A stretch of DNA of 64,000 nt, taken from an uncultured Pseudomonadota bacterium. Its GTDB lineage: Bacteria; Pseudomonadota; Alphaproteobacteria; UBA9219. Numbering within the stretch: the first letter of the stretch is position 1; each line of letters starts with the position of its first letter. The notes under the pieces are model-generated. The model was not told where the DNA came from. It did no database searches and saw nothing but the letters and a program-made list of their open reading frames with translations. The translations under genes and the position numbers were made by a program. The stretch spans positions 1 to 64,000 of the forward strand of contig CAIXHP010000051.1 in NCBI GenBank assembly GCA_903919315.1. The letters run 5' to 3'. Positions 44,607 to 53,697 of this stretch are shown here, piece by piece.

Positions 44607-44801
44607 GCGCCGAATTAAGCACAATCGATTGCGCTGCGCCAGAGGTCGCGCGACGAAATCCGTGATCTGTGGCGGCGAAAAGACCGCGAAAAAAATCTGT
44701 GCGCGCGGTTGCGAATTCAGCTTGAGTTTTTGCCTGCGTGCGATCAATATTAACCTTGCTTACTTTTCTCGCATGGAAGCCACAGGATCGGGAACATTGC
44801 C

Positions 44802-45767
44802 ATGAACGACGCCTCTGCCAAGCCCACGGTCACCATCAAGAAATACGCCAACCGCCGCCTTTACAACACCGCGACCAGCTCATACGTGACGCTGGAGAAT
44901 CTGTCGGTGATGGTCAAAGAGGGCACCGAATTCAACGTTTACGATGCCAAAACCGGCGAAGACCTGACCCGTTCCGTCCTGACGCAGATCATCGTCGAGG
45001 AAGAGGGCAAATCCGGCCAGCAAAACCTGCTGCCCATCAGCTTTTTGCGCCAGTTGATCGGCTTTTACGGCGACAATATGCAGTGGATGGTGCCGAAATA
45101 CCTCGAACAAAGCATGGACGCGCTTTCCAAGAACCAAGACCAGATGCGCGGCTATCTGCAATCCACGTTCGGCCACATGTTCCCCTTTGGCACCACGCTG
45201 GAGGAGATGGGCAAGCAAAATCTGTCGATGTTCGAACGCACCATGCGCCTGTTCGCGCCGTTCGCGGCGATTGACGGCGCGACCGACAACGGTGCCACGA
45301 CCGCCACGGGTGCGGACAGCGACGCTGCGGCAACCGCCGATGGCGCTCCTGCCCCCACGACGGATACAGCCACAACAACCAAGGCCGCAACGCCCATGAC
45401 CGCGACCGAAGAAGCGCGGGCAACGGCGGCGGCAGCGGCGGTTTCCGCCTTGGCCTCCGTCACGAACATCAACCGTCGTCTTGAATCCGTGGCTCCGGCG
45501 GTGTCGGCGGCGATCATGAGCGAAGAAGCGGCGGCTCCGGCCTACGCTTCGGGCGGCGGCGCGGCGACCCCCGTCTATGCCTCCACAACGTCTGCTAGCT
45601 CCGCAGCCTCGTCCTATGGCAGCAGCAGCGCGACGTCCGCGCCGATGTCCATGCCGATGGCCAACGTGCAAAACACCATGTCGAGCGCTCCCAGCGCCGA
45701 CGACATGCAGCAAAAAATCGCCAATCTGCAACGCCAACTGGCCGAGCTGGCAAAAAACCGGGGCTGA
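44802..45767 (+). CDS. phaR: Polyhydroxyalkanoate synthesis repressor PhaR
   Basis: A 321-aa regulator that binds DNA and PHA granules. The PHB/PHA accumulation regulator domain is at residues 8-70 (TIKKYANRRLYNTATSSYVT, GEDLTRSVLTQIIVEEE), followed by NLLPISFLRQLIGFYGD and FGTTLEEMGKQN. Residues about 165-295 form a long Ala/Thr/Ser/Pro-rich extension not seen in typical ~190-aa PhaR proteins, and the end carries a short coiled coil (QQKIANLQRQLAELAKN). It diverges from the PHA synthase genes across a 195-bp AT-richer promoter region, which fits autoregulation and control of PHA genes. Confidence 0.93.
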   Translation: MNDASAKPTVTIKKYANRRLYNTATSSYVTLENLSVMVKEGTEFNVYDAKTGEDLTRSVLTQIIVEEEGKSGQQNLLPISFLRQLIGFYGDNMQWMVPKYLEQSMDALSKNQDQMRGYLQSTFGHMFPFGTTLEEMGKQNLSMFERTMRLFAPFAAIDGATDNGATTATGADSDAAATADGAPAPTTDTATTTKAATPMTATEEARATAAAAAVSALASVTNINRRLESVAPAVSAAIMSEEAAAPAYASGGGAATPVYASTTSASSAASSYGSSSATSAPMSMPMANVQNTMSSAPSADDMQQKIANLQRQLAELAKNRG

Positions 45768-45786
45768 TTTCAATCCCCTCCCATCG

Positions 45787-45817
45787 CAATCGCGCGGAAC
45801 CCCTGTCCGCGCGATTG
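45787..45817 (+). terminator. Probable terminator after phaR
   Basis: A perfect 12-bp stem CAATCGCGCGGA / TCCGCGCGATTG with a 7-nt loop lies 19 bp after the phaR stop. The T-run is weak (TCGTTT), so termination efficiency is uncertain. Confidence 0.7.
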
Positions 45818-45845
45818 TCGTTTGAGCAGCCCGCCACACACACCC

Positions 45846-46083
45846 GCGTCATTTCCGCGAAAGCGGAAATCCATCTCCTGTCCGTGACGCGGGCGCTGCG
45901 TTCGGAGGCTTGGGCGCTCAAGGCAACGCCGGGTGAGGCAAGACAAAGCTCGCCATAACCACCAGCGTCATTTCCGCGAAGGCGGAAATCCATCTCCTGT
46001 CCGTGACGCGGGCGCTGCGTTCGGAGACTTGGGCGCTCAAGGCAACGCCGGGTGATGGATTTCCGCCTTCGCGGAAATGACGC
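45846..46083. repeat. Family-B palindromic element and partial tandem copy
   Basis: The complete element spans 45965-46083 (119 bp) with perfect 30-bp inverted ends (45965-45994 and 46054-46083). They begin GCGTCATTTCCGCGAAGGCG and end AAATCCATC. A second copy starts exactly 119 bp earlier (45846) and matches for about 90 bp, but its right arm is lost. The core pattern ATTTCC N8 GGAAAT resembles dRS3-type repeats (ATTCCC N8 GGGAAT) known from Neisseria. The rest of the 45768-46235 gap holds no gene; no riboswitch was recognised upstream of ahcY. Confidence 0.9.
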
Positions 46084-46235
46084 GGGGGGAGTGGCTACCC
46101 CGTTATCCCCTTGAATAAAACCGCATTCCGCCCCTCGCGGGCAGGGCGCGGGCGGGAGATTTCGATTCCCCTTTGGCAGGGAATGCTCTAGGTTGCCCGA
46201 ACTCTTTTCCTCCTCCCATCCCCGCCGAGGTTTCC

Positions 46236-47537
46236 ATGTCGCACGCCGCTTCCCACGATTTCAAAGTCAAGGATCAAAGCCTCGCCGCTTGGGGCCGCAA
46301 GGAAATCACGATCGCGGAAATCGAGATGCCCGGCCTGATGGCCCTCCGCGCGGAATACGGCAAGGCGCAGCCGTTGAAAGGCGCGCGAATCGTCGGCTGT
46401 CTGCACATGACGATCCAGACGGCGGTTCTGATCGAAACCCTGATCGCGCTGGGCGCGTCGGTGCGTTGGTCGTCGTGCAACATTTTCTCGACGCAGGATC
46501 ACGCGGCGGCGGCCATCGCGGCGGCGGGCGTGCCCGTGTTCGCATGGAAAGGCCTGACCGAAGACGAATATTGGTGGTGCATCGAACAGACCTTGTCCGG
46601 CCCCGACGGCTGGAAGCCCAACATGCTGCTCGACGACGGCGGCGACCTGACGCGTCTGGTGCATGAAAAGCATGCCGACCTTCTCGCGGATATTCGCGGC
46701 GTGTCCGAAGAAACCACGACCGGCGTGCATCGCCTCTATGACATGATGAAGGCGGGAACGTTGAAGATTCCGGCGTTCAACGTCAACGACAGCGTGACGA
46801 AATCAAAGTTCGACAATCTGTACGGTTGCCGCGAAAGCCTCGTGGACGGCATCCGCCGCGCCACCGACGTGATGATGGCGGGCAAAGTCGCGGTGGTGTG
46901 CGGCTATGGCGACGTGGGCAAAGGCTCCGCCGCCAGCCTCCGCAACGCCGGAGCGCGCGTCCTCGTGACGGAAATCGACCCCATCAACGCGCTGCAGGCC
47001 TCGATGGAAGGCTACGAAGTCGTGACGATGGAAACGGCGGCCCCGCGCGGCGACATTTTCGTGACGGCGACCGGCAACGTCGATGTCATTACGCTCGATC
47101 ACATGCGCGCGATGAAAGACCGCGCCATCGTTTGCAACATCGGTCACTTTGATTCGGAAATCCAGATCGACGCGCTGCGCAATTACACATGGGACGAAGT
47201 CAAACCGCAGGTGGACGAAGTGGTGTTCCCCGACGGCAAGCGCCTGATCGTCCTCGCCAAGGGCCGTCTGGTCAACCTCGGCTGCGCGACGGGCCACCCC
47301 AGCTTTGTGATGAGCGCGTCCTTCACCAACCAGACGTTGGCGCAGATCGAACTGTGGACGCATCCGGGCCAGTACGAGCGCAAGGTCTACACGCTGCCCA
47401 AACACCTCGACGAAAAAGTGGCGCGCCTGCATCTCGCCAAGCTCGGCGTTCAGTTGACGCAGTTGAGCGCGAAACAGGCCGACTACCTCGGCGTAACCAT
47501 CGCCGGACCGTACAAGCCCGACCACTACAGGTATTAA
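46236..47537 (+). CDS. ahcY: Adenosylhomocysteinase
   Basis: A 433-aa NAD-dependent enzyme that hydrolyses S-adenosylhomocysteine to adenosine and homocysteine. Signatures: [44 protein letters not shown], the NAD loop [16 protein letters not shown], and GHFDSEIQI. The C-terminal PYKPDHYRY is the classic end. The start at 46236 (MSHAASHDF) gives a normal length. Confidence 0.98.
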   Translation: MSHAASHDFKVKDQSLAAWGRKEITIAEIEMPGLMALRAEYGKAQPLKGARIVGCLHMTIQTAVLIETLIALGASVRWSSCNIFSTQDHAAAAIAAAGVPVFAWKGLTEDEYWWCIEQTLSGPDGWKPNMLLDDGGDLTRLVHEKHADLLADIRGVSEETTTGVHRLYDMMKAGTLKIPAFNVNDSVTKSKFDNLYGCRESLVDGIRRATDVMMAGKVAVVCGYGDVGKGSAASLRNAGARVLVTEIDPINALQASMEGYEVVTMETAAPRGDIFVTATGNVDVITLDHMRAMKDRAIVCNIGHFDSEIQIDALRNYTWDEVKPQVDEVVFPDGKRLIVLAKGRLVNLGCATGHPSFVMSASFTNQTLAQIELWTHPGQYERKVYTLPKHLDEKVARLHLAKLGVQLTQLSAKQADYLGVTIAGPYKPDHYRY

Positions 47538-47655
47538 GGCGGCAGGAATTAACCATTTCCTTGCGGGGCAAGATGGCCTATTTAGGTCGTCTCCCGCCGA
47601 GGCTCGCGCAAAGCGGGAAACAGTCTGATTTTGGGAAGGCCTCGCTCGTTTCGTC

Positions 47656-50151
47656 ATGTTGCACCGTTTGCCCACCAAAGCCCCCGTCATCGCCGCCGCC
47701 ACGGCTGTCGTCGCCATCGCTTTGGTGTTCGGCGGCGTGAAGGCCGGACTCGAAGCCAGCCAATTGGCGCTGGGCGTTTTGTCCGTGCTGACGCTGGTAT
47801 TGGGTTGGCGCACATGGATGCTCAGCCGCGCCCAGCAACAGCGCGAACGCCACATGCGCCAGATGCGCTTCATCGCCGACCGTTTCTTGGGCTTGGCGCG
47901 TACGCTGCCGGGCGGTTACTGCCTGTTCACGCAGCAAGGCGTGTTGCGCGAAGAATTGGGCGTCGCCGAACGCGTAGGGCTGGAGAAAATCGGTCACTTC
48001 GACGATCTGGTCGCCGCCGTCAAGGAAGGCCCGGAACTGGTCGAAAAATTCCGCAACCTTCAACGCATCGGCGAAGCCTTCACGTTGCAGGTCAAGGCCA
48101 ACAACGATTTCGATCTGCAAGTGACGGGCCGCCGTTTCCGCATCGGGCGCGAAGGGCCGCAGGTCGACGTGTTGTGGTTCAGCGACAACCCCGCCGCCGC
48201 CCGTCAGGTCGAGCAGAAATCCGCCGCCTTGGCCGATGCCGAAGCGCGTATGCGCGCGACGCAGGCGATGCTTGACGCTCTTCCGTTCCCCATCTGGGGC
48301 CGTTCGCCCGATCTGCGTCTCGCGATGTGCAACGCGGCCTACGCCAAGGCCGTGGACGCTTCCGCAGCGGCGGTTCTGCAGGAACAACATGAACTCGTGT
48401 CGCAAACCGCGCACGGCGGCAACGGCCGAGCCTTGGCGGCCAGCGTGCTCAGCCGTGGCGAATCGCAGCGCGAGCGCCGCCACGTCATCATCAACGGCAA
48501 GCGCCGTTTGCTGGAAATCACCGAACTCCCCTTCCGCCCCGGCGTGCCGGACGGGCAGGGCAAGGACGCGCCCGTGCAAGCCTTGCTCGGCTTTGCGGTT
48601 GATGTGACCGTGGAGGAGGAAAAGGAAACCGAACTGCAGCGCCATCTGGCCGCGCATCACGAAGTGATGGAGCATCTCGGCTCCGCCATCGCGATCTACG
48701 GCCCCGGCATGCGCCTTGAATTCTACAACCGCGCCTATCAACGGCTGTGGGAAGCGGATGAAGCCTTCCTCGACAGCAAGCCGACCTTTGGCGAAGTGCT
48801 GGAAGATTTGCGCACGCGCCGCCGCGCCCCGGAACAGGCCGATTTCCAGCGTTACAAGAAAGAGCGTCTGGCGCTGTTCACCTCGCTTTTGGAGCCGCGC
48901 GAAGATCAGATGCATCTGCCGGACGGCACCTCGCTGCGCATTCTGGCGGTGCCGCATCCCTTTGGCGGCCTGATGTTCGTGCATGAGGACGTGACCGACA
49001 AGCTGGCGATGGAATCCTCCTACAACACGTTGATCGCGGTGCAACGCGAAACGCTCGACAACCTTGCCGAAGGCATCGCCGTGTTCGGACAAGACGGCAA
49101 GCTGCGTCTGTTCAACCCCGCCTTTGCGCGGATATGGAAATTGCCGCACGATTATCTGGCGGGCGAACCCCACGTCGGCGAGCTTTTGGAGCATATGAAG
49201 CCGCTGTTCGACTTCGGCGACGACTGGAACGCGTTCAAGAGCGAAATGGTCGGTTACACCCTCGACCGCCACCCGCGCACCGGGCGCATCGAACGCGCCG
49301 ATCTGGCCGTGATCGAATTCCTGACCGTGCCGCTGCCCGACGGCGCGGTGCTGAACAGCTATCTCGACGTGAGCGATTCGGTTCGGATCGAGCAAGCGCT
49401 CCGCGCCAGCAACGCCGCGCTGGCGACGGCGGATCGCTTGAAATCGGACTTTGTCGCCAACGTGTCGTACCAATTGCGCACGCCGCTCAACACCATCACC
49501 GGCTTTGCCGAAATTTTGACCGAGCAGTATTTCGGCACGCTGAACGACCGCCAGCTCGAATACACGCGCACCATCAAGGAGGCGAGCGAGAATCTGTCGC
49601 GCCTCATCAACGATGTCCTCGACCTCGCCACCATCGAAGCCGGGCGCATGTCGCTGGATCGCAAGCCCGTCGCGGTCGCCGACCTCCTCAACGCCGCCAA
49701 ACAAATGACGGCGGAATGGGCGCGGCAGCAGGCGTTGGAAATCATTATCGACTGCCCGTCCGATCTGGGCCGCTTTGACGTGGACGAACACCGCATGAAG
49801 CAGGTGTTGTTCAACCTCATCAGCAACGCCATCAAATACACGCCCGAAGGCGGCCGCATCACGCTCGGCGGACGGCGGCAGGCCGAGTGGATCGTGTTGA
49901 GCGTGGCCGACACCGGCATCGGCATTCCCGAAGCCGACCGCGAACGCGTGTTCGGCAAATTCGAACGCGCCAACCCGCAGGCGCGGCAGAGCGGCGCGGG
50001 TCTGGGCCTCAGCCTCGTGAAGAGCTTCGTCGAACTCCACGGCGGCCGCATTGAGATCACCAGCGACATCGACAAGGGCACCTGCATCAGCTGCACCATC
50101 CCCGTTCATGCGTCGGCCGGGGAAGAGCCAAAGCGCCGTGTCGCCGAATAA
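47656..50151 (+). CDS. divL: DivL-type sensor kinase with tyrosine in the H-box
   Basis: An 831-aa membrane-anchored PAS kinase. Two N-terminal hydrophobic segments (about residues 11-28 and 37-54) are followed by several PAS domains (about 215-320, 335-455, 465-580) and the DHp and HATPase domains. The H-box reads NVSYQLRTPLNTI: Tyr605 replaces the phospho-His. NLISNAIKYTPEGG, DTGIGIP and GAGLGLSL show an intact ATPase fold. Tyr in this position is the hallmark of Caulobacter DivL, which steers CckA-CtrA and the cell cycle. It is followed by tsaE with overlap. Confidence 0.9.
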   Translation: MLHRLPTKAPVIAAATAVVAIALVFGGVKAGLEASQLALGVLSVLTLVLGWRTWMLSRAQQQRERHMRQMRFIADRFLGLARTLPGGYCLFTQQGVLREELGVAERVGLEKIGHFDDLVAAVKEGPELVEKFRNLQRIGEAFTLQVKANNDFDLQVTGRRFRIGREGPQVDVLWFSDNPAAARQVEQKSAALADAEARMRATQAMLDALPFPIWGRSPDLRLAMCNAAYAKAVDASAAAVLQEQHELVSQTAHGGNGRALAASVLSRGESQRERRHVIINGKRRLLEITELPFRPGVPDGQGKDAPVQALLGFAVDVTVEEEKETELQRHLAAHHEVMEHLGSAIAIYGPGMRLEFYNRAYQRLWEADEAFLDSKPTFGEVLEDLRTRRRAPEQADFQRYKKERLALFTSLLEPREDQMHLPDGTSLRILAVPHPFGGLMFVHEDVTDKLAMESSYNTLIAVQRETLDNLAEGIAVFGQDGKLRLFNPAFARIWKLPHDYLAGEPHVGELLEHMKPLFDFGDDWNAFKSEMVGYTLDRHPRTGRIERADLAVIEFLTVPLPDGAVLNSYLDVSDSVRIEQALRASNAALATADRLKSDFVANVSYQLRTPLNTITGFAEILTEQYFGTLNDRQLEYTRTIKEASENLSRLINDVLDLATIEAGRMSLDRKPVAVADLLNAAKQMTAEWARQQALEIIIDCPSDLGRFDVDEHRMKQVLFNLISNAIKYTPEGGRITLGGRRQAEWIVLSVADTGIGIPEADRERVFGKFERANPQARQSGAGLGLSLVKSFVELHGGRIEITSDIDKGTCISCTIPVHASAGEEPKRRVAE

Positions 50152-50599
50152 AATCGTCCCTCTGCCCGACCTCGCCGCGACCGAGGCGCTGGCGGCGCGA
50201 CTCGCGCCGTTGCTGCGCGCGGGCGATGCCGTGACGTTGCAAGGCGATCTGGGCGCGGGTAAAACGGCTTTGGCGCGGGCCTTGCTGCGTTCCTTGGGCG
50301 TGACCGGCGATGTTCCGAGTCCGACCTTTACCTTGGTGCAAAGCTACGACACGGCGCGGTTTCCGGTTTATCATTTCGACCTCTACCGCCTGAAACGCGG
50401 CGACGAGGTGGAGGAACTGGGCTGGGACGATGCCTTGGCCGAAGGTGTGGTGCTTGTCGAGTGGCCGGAACGCGCCGCCGCCTTTATGCCGCGTGACCGT
50501 CTGGCGCTGACACTGGACATGGACGCAAACGGCCAGCGCCGCGCGACGCTGGAGACGCATGGCGCATGGATAGCGCGGGCAGGGGACGTGTGGCCATGA
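50138..50599 (+). CDS. tsaE: tRNA threonylcarbamoyladenosine biosynthesis ATPase TsaE
   Basis: A 153-aa P-loop ATPase needed for t6A37 modification of tRNA. Walker A is LQGDLGAGKTALARALL; SPTFTLVQSY, HFDLYRL and LVEWPERA are conserved. I prefer the GTG at 50138 (normal family length, GGGAAGAG upstream, 14-nt overlap with divL). An ATG at 50108 gives a 10-residue longer form. Confidence 0.94.
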   Translation: MSPNKIVPLPDLAATEALAARLAPLLRAGDAVTLQGDLGAGKTALARALLRSLGVTGDVPSPTFTLVQSYDTARFPVYHFDLYRLKRGDEVEELGWDDALAEGVVLVEWPERAAAFMPRDRLALTLDMDANGQRRATLETHGAWIARAGDVWP

Positions 50600-51573
50600 C
50601 CCCGTCCGTCGCCGCGTTTCTGGAACAGGCCGGATGGGCGCAGGCGCGGATAACGCCGATGCAAGCCGACTTCTCGCCGCGCCGTTACGCGCGGCTGGAA
50701 CGCGCTGATGGCCGCCGCGCTATCCTGATGCAGGCCGCCGCCGACCAGAAAACGCCCGCCTTCGTCGCCATCGCCTGCCTGTTGCGCGATCTGGAACTTT
50801 CCGCCCCCGTCCTGTACGCGGCCGAGCCGGACAACGGCCTCGTTCTGATGGAGGATTTCGGCGACCGCAACTTCGGCGCTTTGCTGGACGCGGGCGAAGA
50901 CGCGTGGCCGCTTTACCGCCGCGCCACGGATGTGCTGGCGCATTTGCATCAAGCGTTTGACGCGGCGAACGCCATGCCTCTCCCGCTTTTCGACGCCGCG
51001 CTGTTCACGGCGCAGGCGGAATTGTTCCTTGATGCCTACATCCCTTTCGCCCAAAGCCGCGAAGCCACGCCGGGCGAGCGCGAAGGATTCCGCGCAGCAT
51101 GGCTTGAGGCATTAAAGCCTTTGGACTCCCTGCCGCAAACGCTGCTGCTGCGCGATTATATGCCCGACAATCTGATGGACTTGCCGGAGCGTGAGGCTTG
51201 GCGCGGCGTCGGCGTGCTGGATTTTCAGGACGCGGGACGCGGCCCCATCGCCTATGACCTCGCCTCGCTGTGCGAGGCCGTGCGCCGCGACGGCGGCCCC
51301 GCGCTGCAGGAGGATGTCTTGGCGCAATATCACCGCCAAAATCCCGCCGTGGCTTTGCCGGACCTCCGCCGCGCCTGCCGCGTGCTGGCCGCGCAAAGAC
51401 ACACCCGCATCCTCGGCATCATCGCGCGTCTGGCGCAACAGGGACGGCGCGAAAAGCTGGCCCTCTTGCCCCGCGTCGGCGGTTATCTGGCGACGTTGTT
51501 GAAGGACGACGCGCTGCGCGATGTCGCAAAGATCATCGGAACGACAGAGTCGGCGTTTGCGACGCGACCTTGA
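50596..51573 (+). CDS. amgK: Aminoglycoside-phosphotransferase-like sugar kinase (AmgK-like)
   Basis: A 325-aa kinase of the APH/choline-kinase fold. The catalytic region is LLLRDYMPDNLMDL (with Asp in place of the usual His of HxDxxxxN) and VGVLDFQDAGRGPIAYDLAS (the DxD metal site), with LVLMEDFGDRNF in the N-lobe. In many bacteria AmgK phosphorylates MurNAc at C1 and works with MurU, whose homologue lies 1.4 kb downstream, so peptidoglycan recycling is likely. It overlaps tsaE by 4 nt. Its 3' end overlaps a minus-strand orphan gene by 41 bp. Confidence 0.87.
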   Translation: MTPSVAAFLEQAGWAQARITPMQADFSPRRYARLERADGRRAILMQAAADQKTPAFVAIACLLRDLELSAPVLYAAEPDNGLVLMEDFGDRNFGALLDAGEDAWPLYRRATDVLAHLHQAFDAANAMPLPLFDAALFTAQAELFLDAYIPFAQSREATPGEREGFRAAWLEALKPLDSLPQTLLLRDYMPDNLMDLPEREAWRGVGVLDFQDAGRGPIAYDLASLCEAVRRDGGPALQEDVLAQYHRQNPAVALPDLRRACRVLAAQRHTRILGIIARLAQQGRREKLALLPRVGGYLATLLKDDALRDVAKIIGTTESAFATRP

Positions 51574-52183
51574 GCGGTTGACGAATAAGCGCATCGCAAC
51601 CATAGCCCTGAAGCGACCCCTCGACCGCGAATTCCGGAGCGCCAACCACGGATGTTCCGACGTAAGCATAGCCTTTCGGGCGCTTAAAACTCCGGCAGCT
51701 TATCTCCATCTCATCGTAAGGTGGAAGGCCGGAAAAAGCGACGACGGCGTGGGGGTTCAATCGCTGTACGGTTTCTTGCCACGCGGTCGGCGTGCTGCGG
51801 GGACTTGTGAGAAAATTGGGATCGTCCTCGAATAGCTTTGCCAACGCATAGGCTTCTTTGGTCGGGTCAAGGATGAACCCAACCACCATAAGATCCGTGC
51901 GGGGCAGCGACAGATCGGGGTTAAGGATGTCGTGTCCGTTGCGACAATCCACCGGCGTATACCGGAAATCCGGATCGACGTTGATGCCTCCGCTGGCGCA
52001 AAAGATCATGGCATGGGCGAGCCAGTATTGATCCCTCAAACTCAGCTCGCCGCCCTCAACCACCGCCCCGACGGCGGTTATGTTCCTGACAACTGGCGCG
52101 CTGCGGTCTGTTATCTGCCCGCAGTACTGCCGGAAAGTTTGCAGAGAGGGGGAGCTGGAAGAAATGGTAATGATTTTGCTCAT
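51533..52183 (-). CDS. Orphan protein, first of a tandem paralogue pair
   Basis: A 216-aa protein of unknown family. It aligns along most of its length with the next gene: VVRNITAVGAVVEGGELSLR versus VVRNITAAGAMLENNGLSFR, then VDPDFRYTPVDCRNGHDIL versus VDPDFRVTPVNYNNGHDIL, and TAWQETVQRLNP in both. No signal peptide or membrane segment is visible. An AGGA Shine-Dalgarno precedes MSKIITISSSS. It sits between amgK and murU on the opposite strand, and its last 13 codons overlap the amgK end. Base composition is more AT-rich than its neighbours. Function unknown. Confidence 0.75.
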   Translation of the reverse strand: MSKIITISSSSPSLQTFRQYCGQITDRSAPVVRNITAVGAVVEGGELSLRDQYWLAHAMIFCASGGINVDPDFRYTPVDCRNGHDILNPDLSLPRTDLMVVGFILDPTKEAYALAKLFEDDPNFLTSPRSTPTAWQETVQRLNPHAVVAFSGLPPYDEMEISCRSFKRPKGYAYVGTSVVGAPEFAVEGSLQGYGCDALIRQPLKVASQTPTLSFR

Positions 52184-52247
52184 GAAAATTTTCCTGTTAG
52201 GCGTGCTTCAATCGCCATGATTCGCGTCGTGAGACTGGCTTGCGCAA

Positions 52248-52886
52248 TTAGGGGGCCGGCTTTTGCCCCGTGACTTTGACGGCTTGGCGGATCAGCGCAT
52301 CACGGCCAAAGGGCTTCAAGGGGCCAGAGGTCGTCGCCGTGGGGGCCATAACTGGCTGTGGCCCCACGGTGGTATAGCCGTCAGGTCGTGGAAAGCTTCG
52401 GGAACAGACTTCTATCTGCCTAAAAGGCAGAGCAAAAAAAGTAACGACAACGAGCGGATTGAGCCGCTGCACCGTCTCCGTCCACGCGGTTGGCTGGCAG
52501 CGAGGGCTTACGCTATAGCCTGCCTGATGACCTCGCCTATGTTCCTTGTTACCTGCGACGGTGCTGCGGTTGATGATGAAACAGACCACGAGAAGATCGG
52601 TGGGAGGCAGCGCGAGTTTGGGATCCAGAATGTCGTGCCCATTGTTGTAATTCACGGGCGTTACACGGAAGTCGGGATCGACGGCGATATTTTGGTCGTT
52701 ACATAGAGCCAGCGTATGGTGCAGCCAGTGGCGATCCCTAAAACTCAGTCCGTTGTTTTCAAGCATGGCCCCGGCGGCGGTTATGTTCCTGACAACCGGC
52801 TGGTCTCGTTCTGTCGCCGTGCGGCAAAGAGAGCGGAATTCGCTCAGGCTTTGGTTCGAGGAGGGCAGGGTAATAAATCTGCTCAT
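52248..52886 (-). CDS. Orphan protein, second of a tandem paralogue pair
   Basis: A 212-aa paralogue of the preceding gene, roughly half identical by eye. Shared blocks are RNITAAGAMLE, VDPDFRVTPV, NNGHDILDPKLALPPTDLLV, TAWTETVQRLNPLVVV and SFPRPDGY. The start at 52886 (MSRFITLPSS) follows AGGAACC; the frame is open 18 codons further. Conserved polar residues (Arg in VVRNIT, Asp-Pro-Asp, Asn-Gly-His-Asp) suggest a functional site, but I recognise no known enzyme. The pair probably arose by duplication after insertion. Confidence 0.75.
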   Translation of the reverse strand: MSRFITLPSSNQSLSEFRSLCRTATERDQPVVRNITAAGAMLENNGLSFRDRHWLHHTLALCNDQNIAVDPDFRVTPVNYNNGHDILDPKLALPPTDLLVVCFIINRSTVAGNKEHRRGHQAGYSVSPRCQPTAWTETVQRLNPLVVVTFFALPFRQIEVCSRSFPRPDGYTTVGPQPVMAPTATTSGPLKPFGRDALIRQAVKVTGQKPAP

Positions 52887-52962
52887 AATGGTTCCTATAA
52901 AAAGTACGATTTGAGTAGGGAAAGCATGGACTATGGGCAATTTCTATCCTTAAATTACTTTC

Positions 52963-53697
52963 ATGATGGATTCGCTCTCTTCAACCGCCATGATTCTCGC
53001 TGCCGGTCTCGGTGCGCGGATGCGGCCCTTGACGTTAACCAAGCCCAAGCCGTTGCAGGAGGTGGGCGGGCGGACGATGCTTGATCATGCGCTGGATCGG
53101 CTGGTGGGTATCGGCATCCGGCGCGTCGTCGTCAACGCCTTTCATCTGGCCGAGCAGATCGCGGCCCATGCCTCGCGGCGGTCGGATGTGGAGATCGTCG
53201 TCATCCGCGAAACGGAATTGCTCGACACCGGCGGCGGCATTAAAAACGCGTTGCCGTGGTTCGGCGGCAAGCCCTTCTTTGCGCTCAACGCCGACCTGCC
53301 GTGGGTGGACGGGGCCATGCCGTCGCTGCAGCGCCTCGCCGCCTTTTGGGAGCCGTCGCGCATGGACGCCGCCCTCCTGCTCATGCCGACCGCCAAGGCG
53401 CGGGGGTTCGGGGCGGAGGGCGACTTTATGCTGGAGCCGGATGGCCGCGTGTGGCGGCAAAACGCCCCCGTGCCGCGCTCCCACGTCTGGATCGCCGCCC
53501 AAATTTTGAAACCTCACTTGTTCGATGAAGTTCAGGAAAAAGCTTTTTCCAACAATGTGATATGGAATGCTGTTGAAGCGCGGTCTGCGCTGTTTGGGCT
53601 GGAGCATGACGGCGCTTGCTACCACGTCGGCACCCCGGAAGACTTGGTCGAAGCCAACCGCCTGTTGGCCAGCGGCGCGGGGTGGGGCGTGGCATGA
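52963..53697 (+). CDS. murU: Nucleotidyltransferase, MurU-like
   Basis: A 244-aa NTP-transferase: the loop MILAAGLGARMRPLT and TKPKPLQEVGGRTMLDHAL give the nucleotide-binding site, with TGGGIKNAL and NADLPW (metal Asp) following. It should make UDP-MurNAc from MurNAc-1-P in the AmgK/MurU recycling route; mannose-1-P guanylyltransferase-like activity is the alternative. The start at 52963 lacks a strong Shine-Dalgarno. It overlaps addB by ATGA. Confidence 0.88.
   Translation: MMDSLSSTAMILAAGLGARMRPLTLTKPKPLQEVGGRTMLDHALDRLVGIGIRRVVVNAFHLAEQIAAHASRRSDVEIVVIRETELLDTGGGIKNALPWFGGKPFFALNADLPWVDGAMPSLQRLAAFWEPSRMDAALLLMPTAKARGFGAEGDFMLEPDGRVWRQNAPVPRSHVWIAAQILKPHLFDEVQEKAFSNNVIWNAVEARSALFGLEHDGACYHVGTPEDLVEANRLLASGAGWGVA

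Noticed and set aside
45846-46083. Possible SAH riboswitch upstream of ahcY
   Set aside because: The structured DNA is the family-B repeat and the remaining leader (46090-46235) shows no recognisable SAH or SAM riboswitch core.
47578-50109. 843-codon open frame antisense to divL
   Set aside because: Shadow frame caused by high GC at third positions. The plus strand encodes a complete DivL-like kinase with all motifs; the antisense product is His/Arg-rich and matches nothing.
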